DNA from: Hyaloscypha bicolor E
Lineage: Eukaryota > Ascomycota > Leotiomycetes > Helotiales > Hyaloscyphaceae
NCBI RefSeq assembly: GCF_002865645.1
Contig: NW_020194597.1
Coordinates: forward strand, 1-51,723
DNA: 51,723 bases
Reading direction: 5' to 3'
Part shown: positions 25,901 to 39,852 of the stretch, one piece after another
Layout: the number at the start of each line of letters is the position of its first letter
Position numbering within the stretch: position 1 is the first letter of the stretch
The notes under the pieces: model-generated
The model's input: the letters and a program-made list of their open reading frames with translations, nothing else
What the model was told of the DNA's origin: nothing
Database searches by the model: none
Made by a program: the position numbers and the translations under genes

Positions 25901-28900
25901 AATTCCTGCTCTTATATATTTTAGTAATTTATTTGAATTCTTCTAGATATCTAGTTATAATAAGATACTCGGGTATTTAATTTTAGTTTATATTTCCTAT
26001 TAAATTATATTTCTTATTATATTCTTATTATATAATATAATAATTACTTTTATAATTCTAGCTTTTTCTCTGAACTTTTCTAAGCCCTTAGTTATAATAA
26101 GTTATTTAGAAACCTAATATCTCTTTATACTTTCTATTAAATTATATTATTTTATATAAAACTTAGCTTAATAATTTTTCTATAATATTTCTTTTATTTT
26201 ACTTTTCTAGTTTTAAATAAGTATTTAAACTATTCTATTTATATTTCTTAATAAAAATATAATTCTAGAGAATTTATTATTAATTTATATTATATTCTTA
26301 TATTATAGCTTAAGATAAGTTCCTATAATATTTCCTTATAATATTTACTTAGCCTTTATTAAATTATTTAGTATAAGAATTATAGTCGTTTATATAGAAT
26401 ATAACTCTAGATAATATATTTATTTCTTTTTCTAATTATTTCTAATATATAATTACCTATAATTATTATTAATATAATATTACTAAATCTTCTAACTAAA
26501 TACTTAAAATAATTTATATTAGTTTTATTATAAGACTCTAGCTTTTTTATTTTCTTTATAGCTATTAATTTCCTTTTATAAATATATATTATTTTATTCT
26601 TAATAAAAAATATATTTATATCTTAGATAAGAAAGCTTAATAATATTTATATAATAAGCTAGTTAATAAAAAGATATATATATATATTACTATATAATAC
26701 CTCTTTATTTAATAAGCTTAATAACCTTAACTATTTCTTTATTTATTATTAATAAAGCTATAATAATTATATTATTCTCTAATATTTTTTATATTTATTA
26801 TATATTTTAATTTCTTTTCTAATAATTAATAATACTTTTACTTTTATTATAATATTATAATTCTTGTTTATTATAAATATACTTTATATGAAATTAATTA
26901 AGTATTTTATCTTAACTAATATTATATATATATTTCTTAAGAGAAATCTTAGTAAATAAACTAGATAGTAATATTATATACTAATTTCCTTTTTTAGTAA
27001 TTATATAATATCTAGTAAATCTTATATTATATTTGGTTTAGTCTAATTACTATTAAATAATAATTATATTAACTAGCCTTTTATAAATAATATTCTAATA
27101 CTTTAATTATAATAAAGTAATTAATAGATTTTTTATTATTAGTTTATATATAATTATATTATTAAATACCTCTTATCTGAGTTTCTAGTTTACTAGTTAA
27201 GAATTATAAGTATTACTAAGCTTCTAGATATTTCCTTTATTAATAAGAATACCGGAATTAAGAGCTATAAATTTAAAGTTTATATATCTAGATATTATTT
27301 AGATCTTATTATAGATCCGGCTTTTTATAAATTAGTTAAGATAATTATAATATATATAAATAAGTAAACCTATTTTATTTTAATAACTAATAATCTATTT
27401 AAGGTAATCTTAGGCTTTTAGAAAACCTGGTCTAATAGCTACTTCTTTATTAAAGAAAAATATATATTTTCTTTTAGTCTAATAAAAAATGGCTCTTATA
27501 TTAAGCTAATATATATCTTTTTTAATTTTACTAATTATATTAAGAATATAATATCTAAACTAAAGTATTTAGCCAGAAATAGTATTTAATACTATAATAT
27601 AAAGCCAAAAGATAAAGCCCTAATTTCATTTTCTAATATATTAATTATATTATAAAATAATTAATTTTAGATACTAGAAATATTATTAATTATATTACTA
27701 TTCCTAGTACTAGCTAGGCCCCTTTCTATATAGTATTCTGGCCTAGTCTAACCTTAATTTGGCCCCCTTTTATAATATAAGTAACCTTAGTAATAATTAT
27801 CTATTTTTTAGTATTCTTTATAATAATAATAATAACTAGTAATAATATATTTTATATAAAGTTTATTTCTTATTATATTAATACCTATATTTTTTTTATA
27901 GGTATTACAGGTTCCTAGCTTCTTTCTAATAATCCTATATACTAGAATATTAGTATTTATAACTCTTATAACTAGTATATTAATTATAAAAAAACTTTTA
28001 ATATTACTAGTATTAACTTACTAATTAGATAACTTTTTAAATATTAAGAATATTTCTTTCTTATAATTTCCTCGAGAAATAGTCTCTTTATTCGAGTTAA
28101 CTAAAAGAAAATACTATATAAAATCTAATTACCTACTAGCTAGAAAACTAAAACGAATTTATAAATATATTACTAAAGTAGCTATTCTTTAATTTCTTAA
28201 TATTAGGGCTATAAATAATACTAATTAAAATATAATTCATATTTCTAATAATAGAAATAATAAGAAATATCTATAAATATTAAATTTTTATAAATTAATT
28301 TCCTTATTAGTTTCGTATTTTAGCTAATTATTATTTGAGTTTTCCTTATATTTTCTTTTTCTCTTTCTATATTTATTTAATCTCTATTCGGGCTTTTTTT
28401 ATATATTTACTAATTTTATTTCTTATTTTTACTAATTTATTCTATTATTATATAATATATAATTTATTCTTTTTAATTATTATAATATTAATATTATAAG
28501 CCTCTTTTATTCTAGATTACTTTTTATAATATCTAATAACTCAAATAAATATATTACTTATATAATTCTATAATTATAATATTATTATAAAAGACTAAAA
28601 GTAATATCTTTATTTTTTTTACTAGCCTTTAATATTCTTAGTTTAAGAAAATCTAATATTATTTAATACCTGAGCTATTAATAAGTAAATTAATAATATT
28701 ATAAATTCTAATTTCCTAGCTTCTTACTATATAATTAATAGAACTATAATTAAGGTTAATACTTTTATCCTTATTTATTACTAGTAAAACCATTACTATA
28801 ATACTTCTAATTACTCTAATAATTCGGACTTTTACTTTTTTAAATACTTTTATTTAGCTAAATAAAAGATATAATAAGAAATAGTAATTATATATAAATA

Positions 28901-31900
28901 CTTATAAAAAAATAGCCAGGCTTTTTATAAAAGCTTTAGAGCTTTAAAATATACTAGAACCAGGAATTTCCTAATAAGCCTTATATTAAATATAATATAT
29001 TTCTCTTATTATATTATTAGAAATAATAAAGTTTAGTTTATAGTTATATTTATAATATTACTTAAATATTTAGTATTTATATTTCAGGTTTATTTATTAT
29101 ATTCTATACTAAATATATCTAGAAACTAAGAAATCTAGTAAATATTAGTCTATATCTAATATATATTATAATCTTAGAACTTTAGTTAATAAAGTTTTTT
29201 TTATTATTTTAATTTAATAATAATTTCGGCTATATTTCTAGTTATAATCTCAGGGCTATATCTTTTAATTACTATATCTTAACTAGATATATAGCTTATA
29301 GAACTCAGAATTCTAGAATAATTATATTTTATTTTAGTATTTTAGAAATATAGCTAGAAATATCTAGATATAATTATTATAATTAGAATTATAATTTTAC
29401 TAAGCTTAAATAATACTAATACTAGCTTCTAAAATATAATTTAGTTTTTTAATAAAATAATATTTATATAAATATCCAAGTAATAGACCTATTTTTATTT
29501 CTCTAATTAATTCAGGAATATTAGAGTAAGTACTATTTATAAAATAAACTAGACTTTATAATAGATCTAATAAGATATAATTTATAAACCTATAATAAGA
29601 ACTTTAGATTTAATTATATTACTTTTAGATAAATAACTAATTCTTATAAGACTAGAAATCTTTTCGAATTCTTTTATATAAATCCTAATATAAAAGTTTT
29701 TCTTTTCTTTTACCTATATTTATATAAATAAGACTAATAAATTAAATAGCTAATAAAGAAAAATAGATATTAAAAGTTTATTTAATTTATAAATATAGTA
29801 ATAAAACTTAATTTTATTAATCTAGTATTCTATTAAAATTATTATTAGCCTAAATTTATATATTAAGAAATAAAGGCTTAATATATTTAATAAAATAATA
29901 ACTAAATAATTAATAATAAGACTTATTAAGCTATTAATAGCTATTTCTTATAATTTGAGCTTCTTTAATAAAGCTAGTATAAAGCATATAGTATTATTAA
30001 TAAGATAATTATAAATATTATTTCTAGATTTATATATATTAGTAAAATATATTATTATAAGAAAAAAGCTATAATTAATATTATATTATAAGTATTTAGG
30101 CTCTTCTCGCTTTTTATTATCTTAATATTTAATAAGAAATAAGTTATTTTTCTTTTTTTATATATATATTATAATAAATAATATAATATAATAATACCTA
30201 TAATATTATCTTATAATATATCTATTTATTTTATATTTTTAAAAATCTTTATACTAATAATAATAACTAGATAATCAGAGTTTATTAATTAGCTCCTTTA
30301 CTAATAATAATAAATATTCTTTAATTTTCCTTAGAAAATAGTATACTTCTATTATAAAAGAATATATTATTTAAAAATCAAGTTTTAGAAAATATTAGTA
30401 ATATAATTTAGTAATTTAAAAGAGATAATTATAAGAATAAAGTTCTAATTATAAGAAGTAATTTATTTATATATAATACTATAAGTTTCTAAAATAATTC
30501 TATAAATAATTAAAAAGAAGTTTATTAGAGTAAATATCCCAGATTCTAATATTAAGCCTAAGCTTTATTATCTTATAATATAATATTAAGTTTATAAATA
30601 TAAGATATATATCTATAAGAAACCTAAAGCTAGCTAAAATAATAAGTATAAGAAGGGCTTTTTTAATAATATTACTTAATATATCTATTATTACTAAGAT
30701 AATAAAAGATATATATATAAATAAATTAAAAGAAATATTTATATATTATTATATAATATAAAACTTCTGCTTTTATAAGAAAGTTATCTTAATATATAAT
30801 ATATTACTAATATTTATCTTATAATATATATAATAAAATATATTACTAAAATAAAACCTAATTTATTACTAATAAATTCAAATAAATATATATATATGAA
30901 TTCCTATATTCTTATTTATTATATAAGATCTATAAAGTAAATTATTATAGATTTTAGCTTAGATATAATATAATATATAATATTATTAATTTTCTTACTA
31001 ATAGTATTCCTAAATATATAAAACTTAATAATAAGACTTATATATTAGGTTATATAAGATTTAGATAACTTATACTTTCCTAATATCTTATAGAAATACT
31101 TTAGTAATTTAAAAACTTATAAGAATTTAATATATTTTAGGTATTTTTAATATTATAAAATTACTAAAAAAAGAGTTATAAATTAGAAAGGCTCTTAACT
31201 AGGTTTTTAAAATATCTAAAGCTATTAGGTTTACTAAAGAAATAAGACTAAGCTAATCTATATCTTATATTAGTATTTATATAATAATAAGAACTTCTTT
31301 TTATATTACTTATTTTATTTCTATTCCTAGTATTCTAATAAGAAAATTCTTAAAATCTTAGAAACTTATTAGAAATATTTCTTTATTCTTAATTCTATTT
31401 TCTTTTAAGCCTTATTATAAAAATATAATAAATAAGAACTTAGTAATTATCTAGTAATTAATAATAAATACCTTAAAATAGTATAGTAAATTATAGAGGC
31501 TTTATTAGTTAATTTCTAAAACCTAGTATTATAATAACTAGCCTAATTAAATATAATAATAATTCCTAGCCTTATAAATATAATAGCTATAACTTTAGCT
31601 AGAAAGTAATACTAAACCTATATAATTATTATATAAAATATCCTGGCTTTTTCTAATAATAAGAAATATTTCTTTATTATAAAACTAGAAAAAATAGAGA
31701 AATTATATCTTTTTAAAGTAATTTAGTACTAGTATAACTCTTTTTATAACAAGTATCTTTTACTTGCTTTAACTAGTATTACTATATATAATATTAATAA
31801 TAATATAATTTATTTTTTATTTTTTATTTTTCTAAAAGCTAGATAATATTACTATATTTTATTAAGATATAATAAAACTAAAATAAAGAAATTAAAATAA

Positions 31901-33300
31901 ATTAAAGTCTTAATACTTAATAAGATCTCTATAATAAATAGACTTTTATTTAATTATATATTTATAGTTTTTATAAAGCTTAAAAGAAGCTCTAAGTTAT
32001 TTAAAGAATTATATTTTATTATATTTAGAGATCTTTTCTAGCTATTACTAGTTAGTAGCTTAAAAATATAAGAAATAGCTATATAATACCTTTTTTACTT
32101 TGTTTTTTTCTAAAAACCTTAATACTAGACTAATTATTAATTTTTTAATATACTTAATAAGATTTAATTCGAAATTATAAATAATAATATAAAATAACTT
32201 TTAATAAAATACTAGTAATAATATAATCTTATAACTAGTATATAAATAATAATATATCTATATCTTTTAAAAAATAAAACTAAAAAGCTTAATTAACTAG
32301 CTTTTAATAGCTTATTATCTAATTATATTAATATTATTTTTTATATTTAAGATTTCAAAAATAATAAGTATTTTTAGAAAGAAAATAAATTTCCTATTTA
32401 TTATTACTTATAAAATAAGTACTAAAGTTATATTTCTTATAAATAATATACTTATATTAAAAAATATTATAAATAGCTTTTTTAGTATTATTATAGGCTT
32501 TCTAGAAAATAGGAATATTAAAATAGTTTTTCTAATAAAAAAAACATTTAGATATATTCTATATATTCTATATATAAAATTAGTAATTTATTAATTTCTT
32601 AATTATTATAGGAAATATATTTCTTATAATATTAATTTTATAATACCTATATAACTTATAATAACTTACTAACTTGAAACTTTTACTAGATTCTTATTTT
32701 ATATTATATAACTACTTTTTTTATAATAAATAAAATTAAATATTAATATTACTAATTACTTATTTTAAATATATTTATTTTTATAATATATAAAATATAA
32801 GGCCTTTTTCTTAAATTAGTTATAGTATCCCTAAATAAGAGTATATTTATAAATAGGTAAGCTTATATAATATTAAGTTAAGTAACTATTTTAGAAGAGT
32901 TCTATATTATTTATTTAGATTTTAATATTATTAAAATAGATCTAGAGGCTATTACTAAATATAAATAGCTAAAATAATAAATAGTAAAGTTTAGTAATTT
33001 AAAAGCTTTAAATAAGATACTATTTAAATATTTTATAAAACCCTTATTATTATAAATAAAACTATTTCTATATATTTTAATTATATACTTAAGAACCTAA
33101 ATTAGAACTAAGCTAATATTATAATTAGAAATAGTATTATTAAGAAAAGTTAAAATCCTATAAAATTTAAGATACTAGCTAAGAAAATAAAGAATAAAAG
33201 AAGTAATAATAAGGAAAATACTAGTAATAACTTTAATAAAGCTCTAACTAAGAAAAAGACTACTTTTTATAAGATTTCAAGTAAATATATTAAAAAGCTA

Positions 33301-33408
33301 TTTTCTTTTCTTATATTATTTTCTTTTCTTATATTATTTTCTTTTCTTATATTATTTTCTTTTCTTATATTATTTTCTTTTCTTATATTATTTCCTTTTC
33401 TTATAATA
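33301..33408. repeat. 18-bp minisatellite, six copies
   Basis: The unit TTTTCTTTTCTTATATTA repeats six times head to tail with only one visible change (in the last copy). Such uniformity inside heavily mutated DNA implies the array expanded after RIP ended or is too short to be seen by RIP. Confidence 0.9.
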
Positions 33409-34503
33409 GGTTTTTAGGAAATAATAAAGGAAATAAATTTATTAATAAGAAATATATAGAGAATAGACTTTTATTTATAAGCTTATATTTTATTTATTAT
33501 TTATTATTTATATATAAATAAAAAAATAAATTAATTTATTACCTAAAACTAGTAAATAAATTATAGTTTAATATTTTAGGATCTAATATATTATATAATA
33601 CTACTTTTATCTTATATTATAGAAGCTTAAATATAATAAAATAAGTATATTTTATCTAGTTTTAAAAAAATATAATAATAAAATAAAGTTTAATAATAAT
33701 ACTTTTATCTAATATTTCTAATTAATAAAAAATAGGAAAATACTATAATTACCTGGCTTATTAAGATAGTCTAAACTATTAATTAGGCCAGAAAACTCCC
33801 TGTTTTAATAGTAAATAATTAGTAAAATATATATAATATATTTAGTAAGAATTATTATTATATAAAAATAAATATTTATAAGAAAAAAAAAAGCTATATT
33901 TCCTTAAATATTATATACTTCTTATTTCTATTTTTAATAGAATTTCTGAAATTAGAAATATTACTTAGAAATTACTTTTATTTTATATTATATTTAAATT
34001 ATAAGAAATATTTATATTTTAAACCCAGAACCTTTATATTTCTTTTTATATAGTATTATTATAGCTTAATATTACTATAGTTTATTCTTCTATAATATTA
34101 ACTTATACTAATAAATTAACTCGAATCTTAATTTTAATATTTAAATATATAGTTCTTACTTTTAATATATTCTATATTTCTTTTATTTTATAATTCTAAA
34201 TATTATAAAGGCTTAATTTCTGAAATAAATAAATTATTTAGATAATAATATATATATTATCTTATTTTAAGATAATTACTTTAATATTAATCTTATTTCT
34301 ATAATATTTTTTATAATATTAAAAAGAAAATAAAAGGTATTTTCTAGATTTAGCTATAAAAGCTTATAATAATACTAGTACTTTTCCTAAATATTAGATA
34401 GCTATAAATTATTATTTTAAATATATATAAATAGGCCTTTATTTCTTATAACCTTTTTTAAAAAATAATATTAATCTAATTATTTGTATTTTATTATCTT
34501 TTC

Positions 34504-34880
34504 TTATTATAAGTTTATTCTTATCTCAAAATACTAGAATTATAGATTCTGAGACTAATACTTATTATAATATATTTTAGTATTAGACTAAAATATTATA
34601 ATATTTATATTTTATTACTTTTTTTTATTATAAATTTACTTTTATTTTAGAATACCAGAATTATAAATTCTAAAACTAATATTTATTCTAGTATACTTTA
34701 GTACTAAACTAAGCTATTATAGTATTTATATATTATTACTTCTTCTTATTATAAGTTTATTCTTATTTTAGAATACTAGAATTATAGATTCTAAGACTAA
34801 TACTTATTCTGGTATATTTTAGTACTAGACTAAGCTATTATAATATTTATATATTATTATATTTCTTTATTATAAGTTTT
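34504..34880. repeat. 121-bp tandem repeat, three copies plus a partial fourth
   Basis: Copies start at 34504, 34625 and 34746, with a partial at 34867, a constant 121-bp spacing marked by TTATTATAAGTTTA. Differences between units are mostly transitions, with little length change. Confidence 0.85.
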
Positions 34881-35807
34881 TTATAATTTAATAATATTAA
34901 ATATATATATTAATTATACTTATAAAGCCTTCTTATTTTCTTATTACTAAAATAATATTACTAAATAAGATTCAAGTTTTTCTTATAATATTAGTTTATT
35001 ATATAAATCTCTAATTCTTTAATTACTTTTTATATAGTAATTAGATTATTTCTGGAAATTATTACTAGTTTAATCTTATTTCTATATAAATTAAGTATAT
35101 TTATATAATTCTTACTTATATAAGAAGTAATATAGCTATTAGATATAACTATAAAAGTAATAGCTATATTTATATTTTTAAATATACTATTTTTCTAATA
35201 AGTAATATATAAAATAAAATACCTATTTCCTATAATTATATTAATTACTAGTACTAATCCGAGTAATATAAATATAGTAATAATTATAGAGTTATAAATA
35301 GTTCTTCCGGACTTCTTATTTTTCGAGTCTTATATCTAGCTCCTATAGTTATTAGTTCTATTTCTTTCCCAGAATATTAAAACCCGATTATTTTTAGCCT
35401 TTTTATTTCTTTACTAAACTTTTATACTTTATAGCTACTTCTTATTTCTTTTATAGCTATTCTAAATACCTCTAGTACTTTTTTAAAGCTATAGTAATTC
35501 TGGCCTAATTCTAGAGATAATTAGATAGTATTTCTAAGCCTTTCTAAATAATATCTATAAATTAGATTTTCTTATATTATTTCTCTTAAATAAGTAAGTA
35601 AATACTATAGCCCTTAATCTGGGTTTCTAACTCCTAGTTCTTAATTCTTTATCTTAAGTATATTACTAAATATTTCCTTTTTTTCTTTTATTATTTTATA
35701 TTAAAATCTTTCTAATATTTATAATATATTACTTTACTAAAATTATAATAATATAGAATATAAAGCTAGTCCTGACTTTATATCTATATTTCTGAGTAAT
35801 AATAGCT

Positions 35808-35951
35808 CTCTAATATATATACTAAATAGCTATAATAATAATTCTCTAGTATATATATTAAGTAGCTATAATAGTAATTCTCTAGCCTATATATTAAATA
35901 GCTATAATAATAATTCTCTAGTATATTCTCTAGGTAATTATAGAAGTAATA
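35808..35951. repeat. 36-bp tandem repeat, about four copies
   Basis: CTCTA anchors recur at 35808, 35844, 35880 and 35916, exactly 36 bp apart, each followed by a TATATTAAATAGCTATAAT-like stretch. A period divisible by three would suit a 12-residue repeat in a former protein, but no intact frame remains. Confidence 0.8.
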
Positions 35952-35953
35952 TT

Positions 35954-36157
35954 CTAGTAAATCCGGGAAATTAAATACTAGCTATAGCTTTATTAAGCCT
36001 AGCTTTAAATAAGGAGCTAACTCTAATAGATATAGACTATTATAGTAATAATACTCTAGTAAAACCGGGAAATTAAATATTAGCTATAGCTATACTAAGT
36101 CCTGCCTTAACTAGAAAGCTAATTCTAATAAATATAAACTATTATATTATATTTCCT
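35954..36157. repeat. 102-bp direct repeat, two copies
   Basis: CTAGTAAATCCGGGAAAT at 35954 recurs at 36056 with one base changed. The following ~85 bp (TAGCTATAGC, then a TAATTCTAATA-like part) also match. It directly follows the 36-bp array, and 102 is again a multiple of three. Confidence 0.75.
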
Positions 36158-37752
36158 GGCCTCTCTTTTCTTTCTTTACTATTACTAACTTCTTATTATA
36201 ATATTTATAATTATATATTATTTCCTTATTATTAACTTTTAGTTATAACTAACTAGCTTCTAGAAATATTAGAAATTATAAATAGAAATATTCTTAGTAA
36301 TAATTAAACTTGTCCTGAATTTCCTAATACTTAATTCTTTCCTATAATTTAAAGTTCTATATCTGGCTCTTTTCTTAACCCGGCTTCTAATTTTATAGAA
36401 TCTATTACTAATATAATAGAAATTACCTCTATTAATTCTCTATTACCTTCTCGTATAATTAATACTTTAGGCTCTTATTTTTGCTATAATAATATTAGAT
36501 AAAGTATAATTCTCTTATATATTCTAAAATAGTTCTAGAATAAGCTACTAATTTATTCTAATAAGATTACTATTATTTAGAAAGTATTTAGAAAAGCAGA
36601 ATAGTATATTAAGAATATATTAGCTAGATATATTTAGATTATAGATTAGGGTAAAGCTCTTTATATAGCCCGAATTAGAGCTACTAACTACCTATAGGTT
36701 TATATAAATACTAATACCAGATTTCAGATATATATAGCTAGAATAATAATAATACTAGAAAGATCTTTATAATAGCTAAGAAATAATAATTCTTTCTTTT
36801 CTTAAAACTTCCCTTAATATAAATATTAAGTATAGAATATATATATTCTTATATATATATATTTTAGCTATATTATATTTTGGAATAATAGAAATAATAG
36901 CTATTAAATATTTATATAGTACTAAGGCAAGCTATAGCTTTTTGGAAATCTGAAAAAAAGTATTACTTTAAATATTATATAAAAAGAATAAATAAAAATA
37001 TTAGTTTTTTATATTAAAACTGCTCTTAACTAAATACTTGTAATTATAATAATATATATATAAGTTCTTATTAAGATATTTCTAATTAATATTTAAAGTT
37101 TCTAAGAAATAGTATTATTCTAGTAGTTATTATAGCAAGCCTTTTATTAGAAAATAACTCCTATAATAAAATTATATATACTCAAATCTTAATTAAACTT
37201 AGATATAATAATATTAGGAAATATAATATTAAATTAATTCCTATATAAAATCTATTATATAAAGTTAAACCCAAAATCTGGGCCAGCTATATAAAACAAA
37301 ATAAAATATTATTAGCTAAAACTCTCTAAATTACCTAATATTAGGTAATAATAAGTTATCTTGCCTATAATTAAATTAACTATTACTAATAAATAATAGG
37401 ATATAAAAGGAAATATTATTAGGCTATTTTAATATTTCTTAATATTTAAAAAACGTACTAGAATAAAAAGTAATTATTAAATATTAAACTAACCTGTTTA
37501 AACTAGGGCATGAATTTCAATTCCATATAATCTTCTTAATAATTACTATATTTTTTTTTTGGTACTAAAATTAAGATTCCTGGCTTAAGAATAAGCGAAT
37601 GCTATACTAGAAGCTTTCGTGGCACTCTCATATAATACAAGGATAAATATAAATAATAATTATATTAAATTATACTCTATATAATACTTCAGGCTATGTT
37701 CCAGGGTCTCATCTACTAGAGAAAGCCCTATAGAAATACGCGATTCACTTTA

Positions 37753-37773
37753 CCCCCCCCCCCCCCAAAAAAA
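37753..37773 (+). repeat. C14-A7 homopolymer run
   Basis: Fourteen C followed by seven A at the edge of the RIP desert. It is strikingly GC-rich for its surroundings. The exact length may be affected by sequencing error. Confidence 0.8.
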
Positions 37774-39852
37774 TTGCTTTAAGTAATAGAAATAAGGCTT
37801 AGAACTCCCAGAATTAGCCCTCTGGCTAGTTTATATAAATGACTTTAATAATATAGAGGCTTTATATTATTTATTAATATAACATTTTATATTAAACTTT
37901 AAAGTAAAATTAAAGTAACTAAAGTCAAGGAAAGAATAGACCCGCAAGCAATGGCCAAATCACGAGATTGTAATTGGAGCATTGTTCTGAAATTCGCACT
38001 TATTATTGTTACTAGTGCTTGTATTGCGGGGATTGTGGAGGGTGTTAAAAGTCAGGTAGTGAAGTTCAGGAGTAAAGAGGTAGTGAGGATGGTGGAGAAT
38101 AGGATAGTTGGGAATGGAACGGCAGGCGGTGTGAAGATGGTGAGGATGCGGGTTGGTTGAATGGGGGGTTGGAAGATGATTGGAATCGGAATTGAAATTA
38201 AGGGTACGGAGAGGGGAGTGGGTTAAAGAATTTGTGAAGGGAGGTGTGTACGTTATTGATGGGGGACGTGAGAGTAGGGTACTGACTTGATGTAGACGTT
38301 CATATCTGAAAAGACGAAAGGAAAGGTCGTCTATAATACGGGAAGAAGGAAGGAGGGGTGATTTAGTTGCTGGGATATATTGTGCAAGAGTTCACGCACC
38401 AGGGAACATCTTTGACTCTAGATGGACATGCAGCTTCTAGTTTGCTAATTTTACTTTCGGCACCTACAGAAAATACCCACAGAGTTGTGTAACAGATGGA
38501 ATTGAGATACAGAAATACATATTGCAGAAACCAAATACGTCATAACAATACGTGCTCCCCATTTGAAAGTCCATACTTGTCCAAAAACCCCACAACCCTA
38601 ACCGATAGCATTTTGCACATCTCGAAGCGCTACTCAATGTCGGCTCTACCGCGTTCTTTTCGTCGATGCAAAATAGCCAGCCCCTCGCCGCCCCTCGGTG
38701 ACAACATGGGAGCAATAAGGGCCATCACTTGGGCCGTTTTTTTTAATTCCAGATTTCGCCTTTATGTTTATTACTCCTTTAATATTTTCCAACTACCTGT
38801 CGCGTAGTTAACATGAGCCATTTTATGTGTCTACTCACGCTTACGGGCTTGGAAATGGGACCCTCTTTCCTTGGTAAAGGCATTGAAAGAGCCAGATAAT
38901 TAAATAGTGTAGTGGCAAGAAAGGAATGTGCTTTGTTTAAAAATCTCAATTCGCTTCCTTTGCTATATTTTTATGTTTTTCTACCAAACTAACCGGTTTG
39001 TGTGCTCAGTACTCCATACAAAATCTAGTAATAGATAGCTGAACAATCTCGCGGCTGGGATATCCGTTCCGGACGGAGCATCTTTGAACGGAGCTGGGTC
39101 TACGATCGTTAACCCCTCTTCTGCTTCATGTTGGCTGCATGCACAAAAGCTGGATTCGAAAGGCCATTGGATATCAGCGTTACCTCAAAGAGTTCGGGGC
39201 CAAGAACTCCAGACCACCGTGGCTTTTCAGCAAGCAAGCCTATCTCTGCAACCCTTCAATGCACCTTGGAAACTACGCAAGCCACTGATAGCTCAATCCA
39301 CACCACACCATAACCCCTGTTTTCAGCTGTTCTCAACAAGCTTACTTGGAGTTTCATGTGGCGCATATCAGCTGGGTAAGCTTTTCTGGTCGGTCGTTGC
39401 TGCTACCGTGCACGTGGTAGCCACGCAGGCCACGGAAGGAATAAGTTTCAGTTCAATCGTCATCACACCACCATCCCTGGCTTCAGCTGTCCTAAACAAT
39501 CTTCGTTCTATGTGGCGCAAATGATCCGGGTGGTCTTGAAAGAGCAAATCCATGCAAAAACACTCCTGAAGCTCAGATACAAGGCTTTTATCTTCTGGCT
39601 GGACATTCTTGGGCTACCCTTTTCGACACAGCTTGCATGAGACTCGTGTTAAGCAGTCAGAAGGGGGGCAAACCTCCTGTCCTGGAAAAATGACCAAATT
39701 ATCAGAAGTTTAAGCAAGGTATTTATCTCGCTGGGAAGATGCGAAGTGAACCAGTGCTATTTTTCTTGTCCTTGAGCTTCCAAGCTGCTCTAACTCTTCT
39801 GAAATAAGCTCTTTCGTGCAATAAACTCTTTATTCTATTTGCTTTGCCTACC
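37774..39852. other. Left flank of island 2, no confirmed gene
   Basis: Composition becomes ordinary by about 37,930. From 37,960 to 38,391 the + strand is purine-rich, and the minus strand is open with no stop for 143 codons (see findings). From 38,400 on, several short frames lack motifs. A diverged direct repeat lies at 39,299-39,530. The last ~120 bp before 39853 are pyrimidine-rich and suit the promoter/5' leader of the peroxidase gene. Confidence 0.5.
39299..39530. repeat. Diverged direct repeat, spacing about 162 bp
   Basis: Both copies share CACCA, then TTCAGCTGT, a CTCAACAA/CTAAACAA variant and ATGTGGCGCA, ending near 39,376 and 39,530. The copies differ by substitutions and small indels, so the duplication is old. 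A 146-codon + strand frame covers it but shows no family motif. Confidence 0.55.

Larger units (their letters stand above)
22901..37752. repeat. Second RIP desert (about 15 kb)
   Basis: Extremely AT-rich and CpA/TpG-depleted throughout. Stretches such as 27,180-27,700, 30,500-30,760 and 31,000-31,500 look like old coding frames full of TAA/TAG, but no transposon family could be named. Local tandem repeats stand out (33,301, 34,504, 35,808 and 35,954; listed separately). Remains of retrotransposons are likely by analogy with other fungi, but this was not shown. Confidence 0.88.

Noticed and set aside
22901..37752. Named retrotransposon (Gypsy, Copia or LINE)
   Set aside because: Likely in principle, but no reverse transcriptase, integrase or LTR pair could be recognised by eye through the RIP damage.
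37951..38160. 69-codon + strand frame starting MAKSRDCNWS
   Set aside because: Short, no family motif, lies in a purine-rich strand that rarely forms stops, and overlaps a longer open frame on the other strand.
39084..39524. 146-codon + strand frame upstream of the peroxidase
   Set aside because: Covers a diverged direct repeat, shows no conserved motif, and its composition suggests chance.
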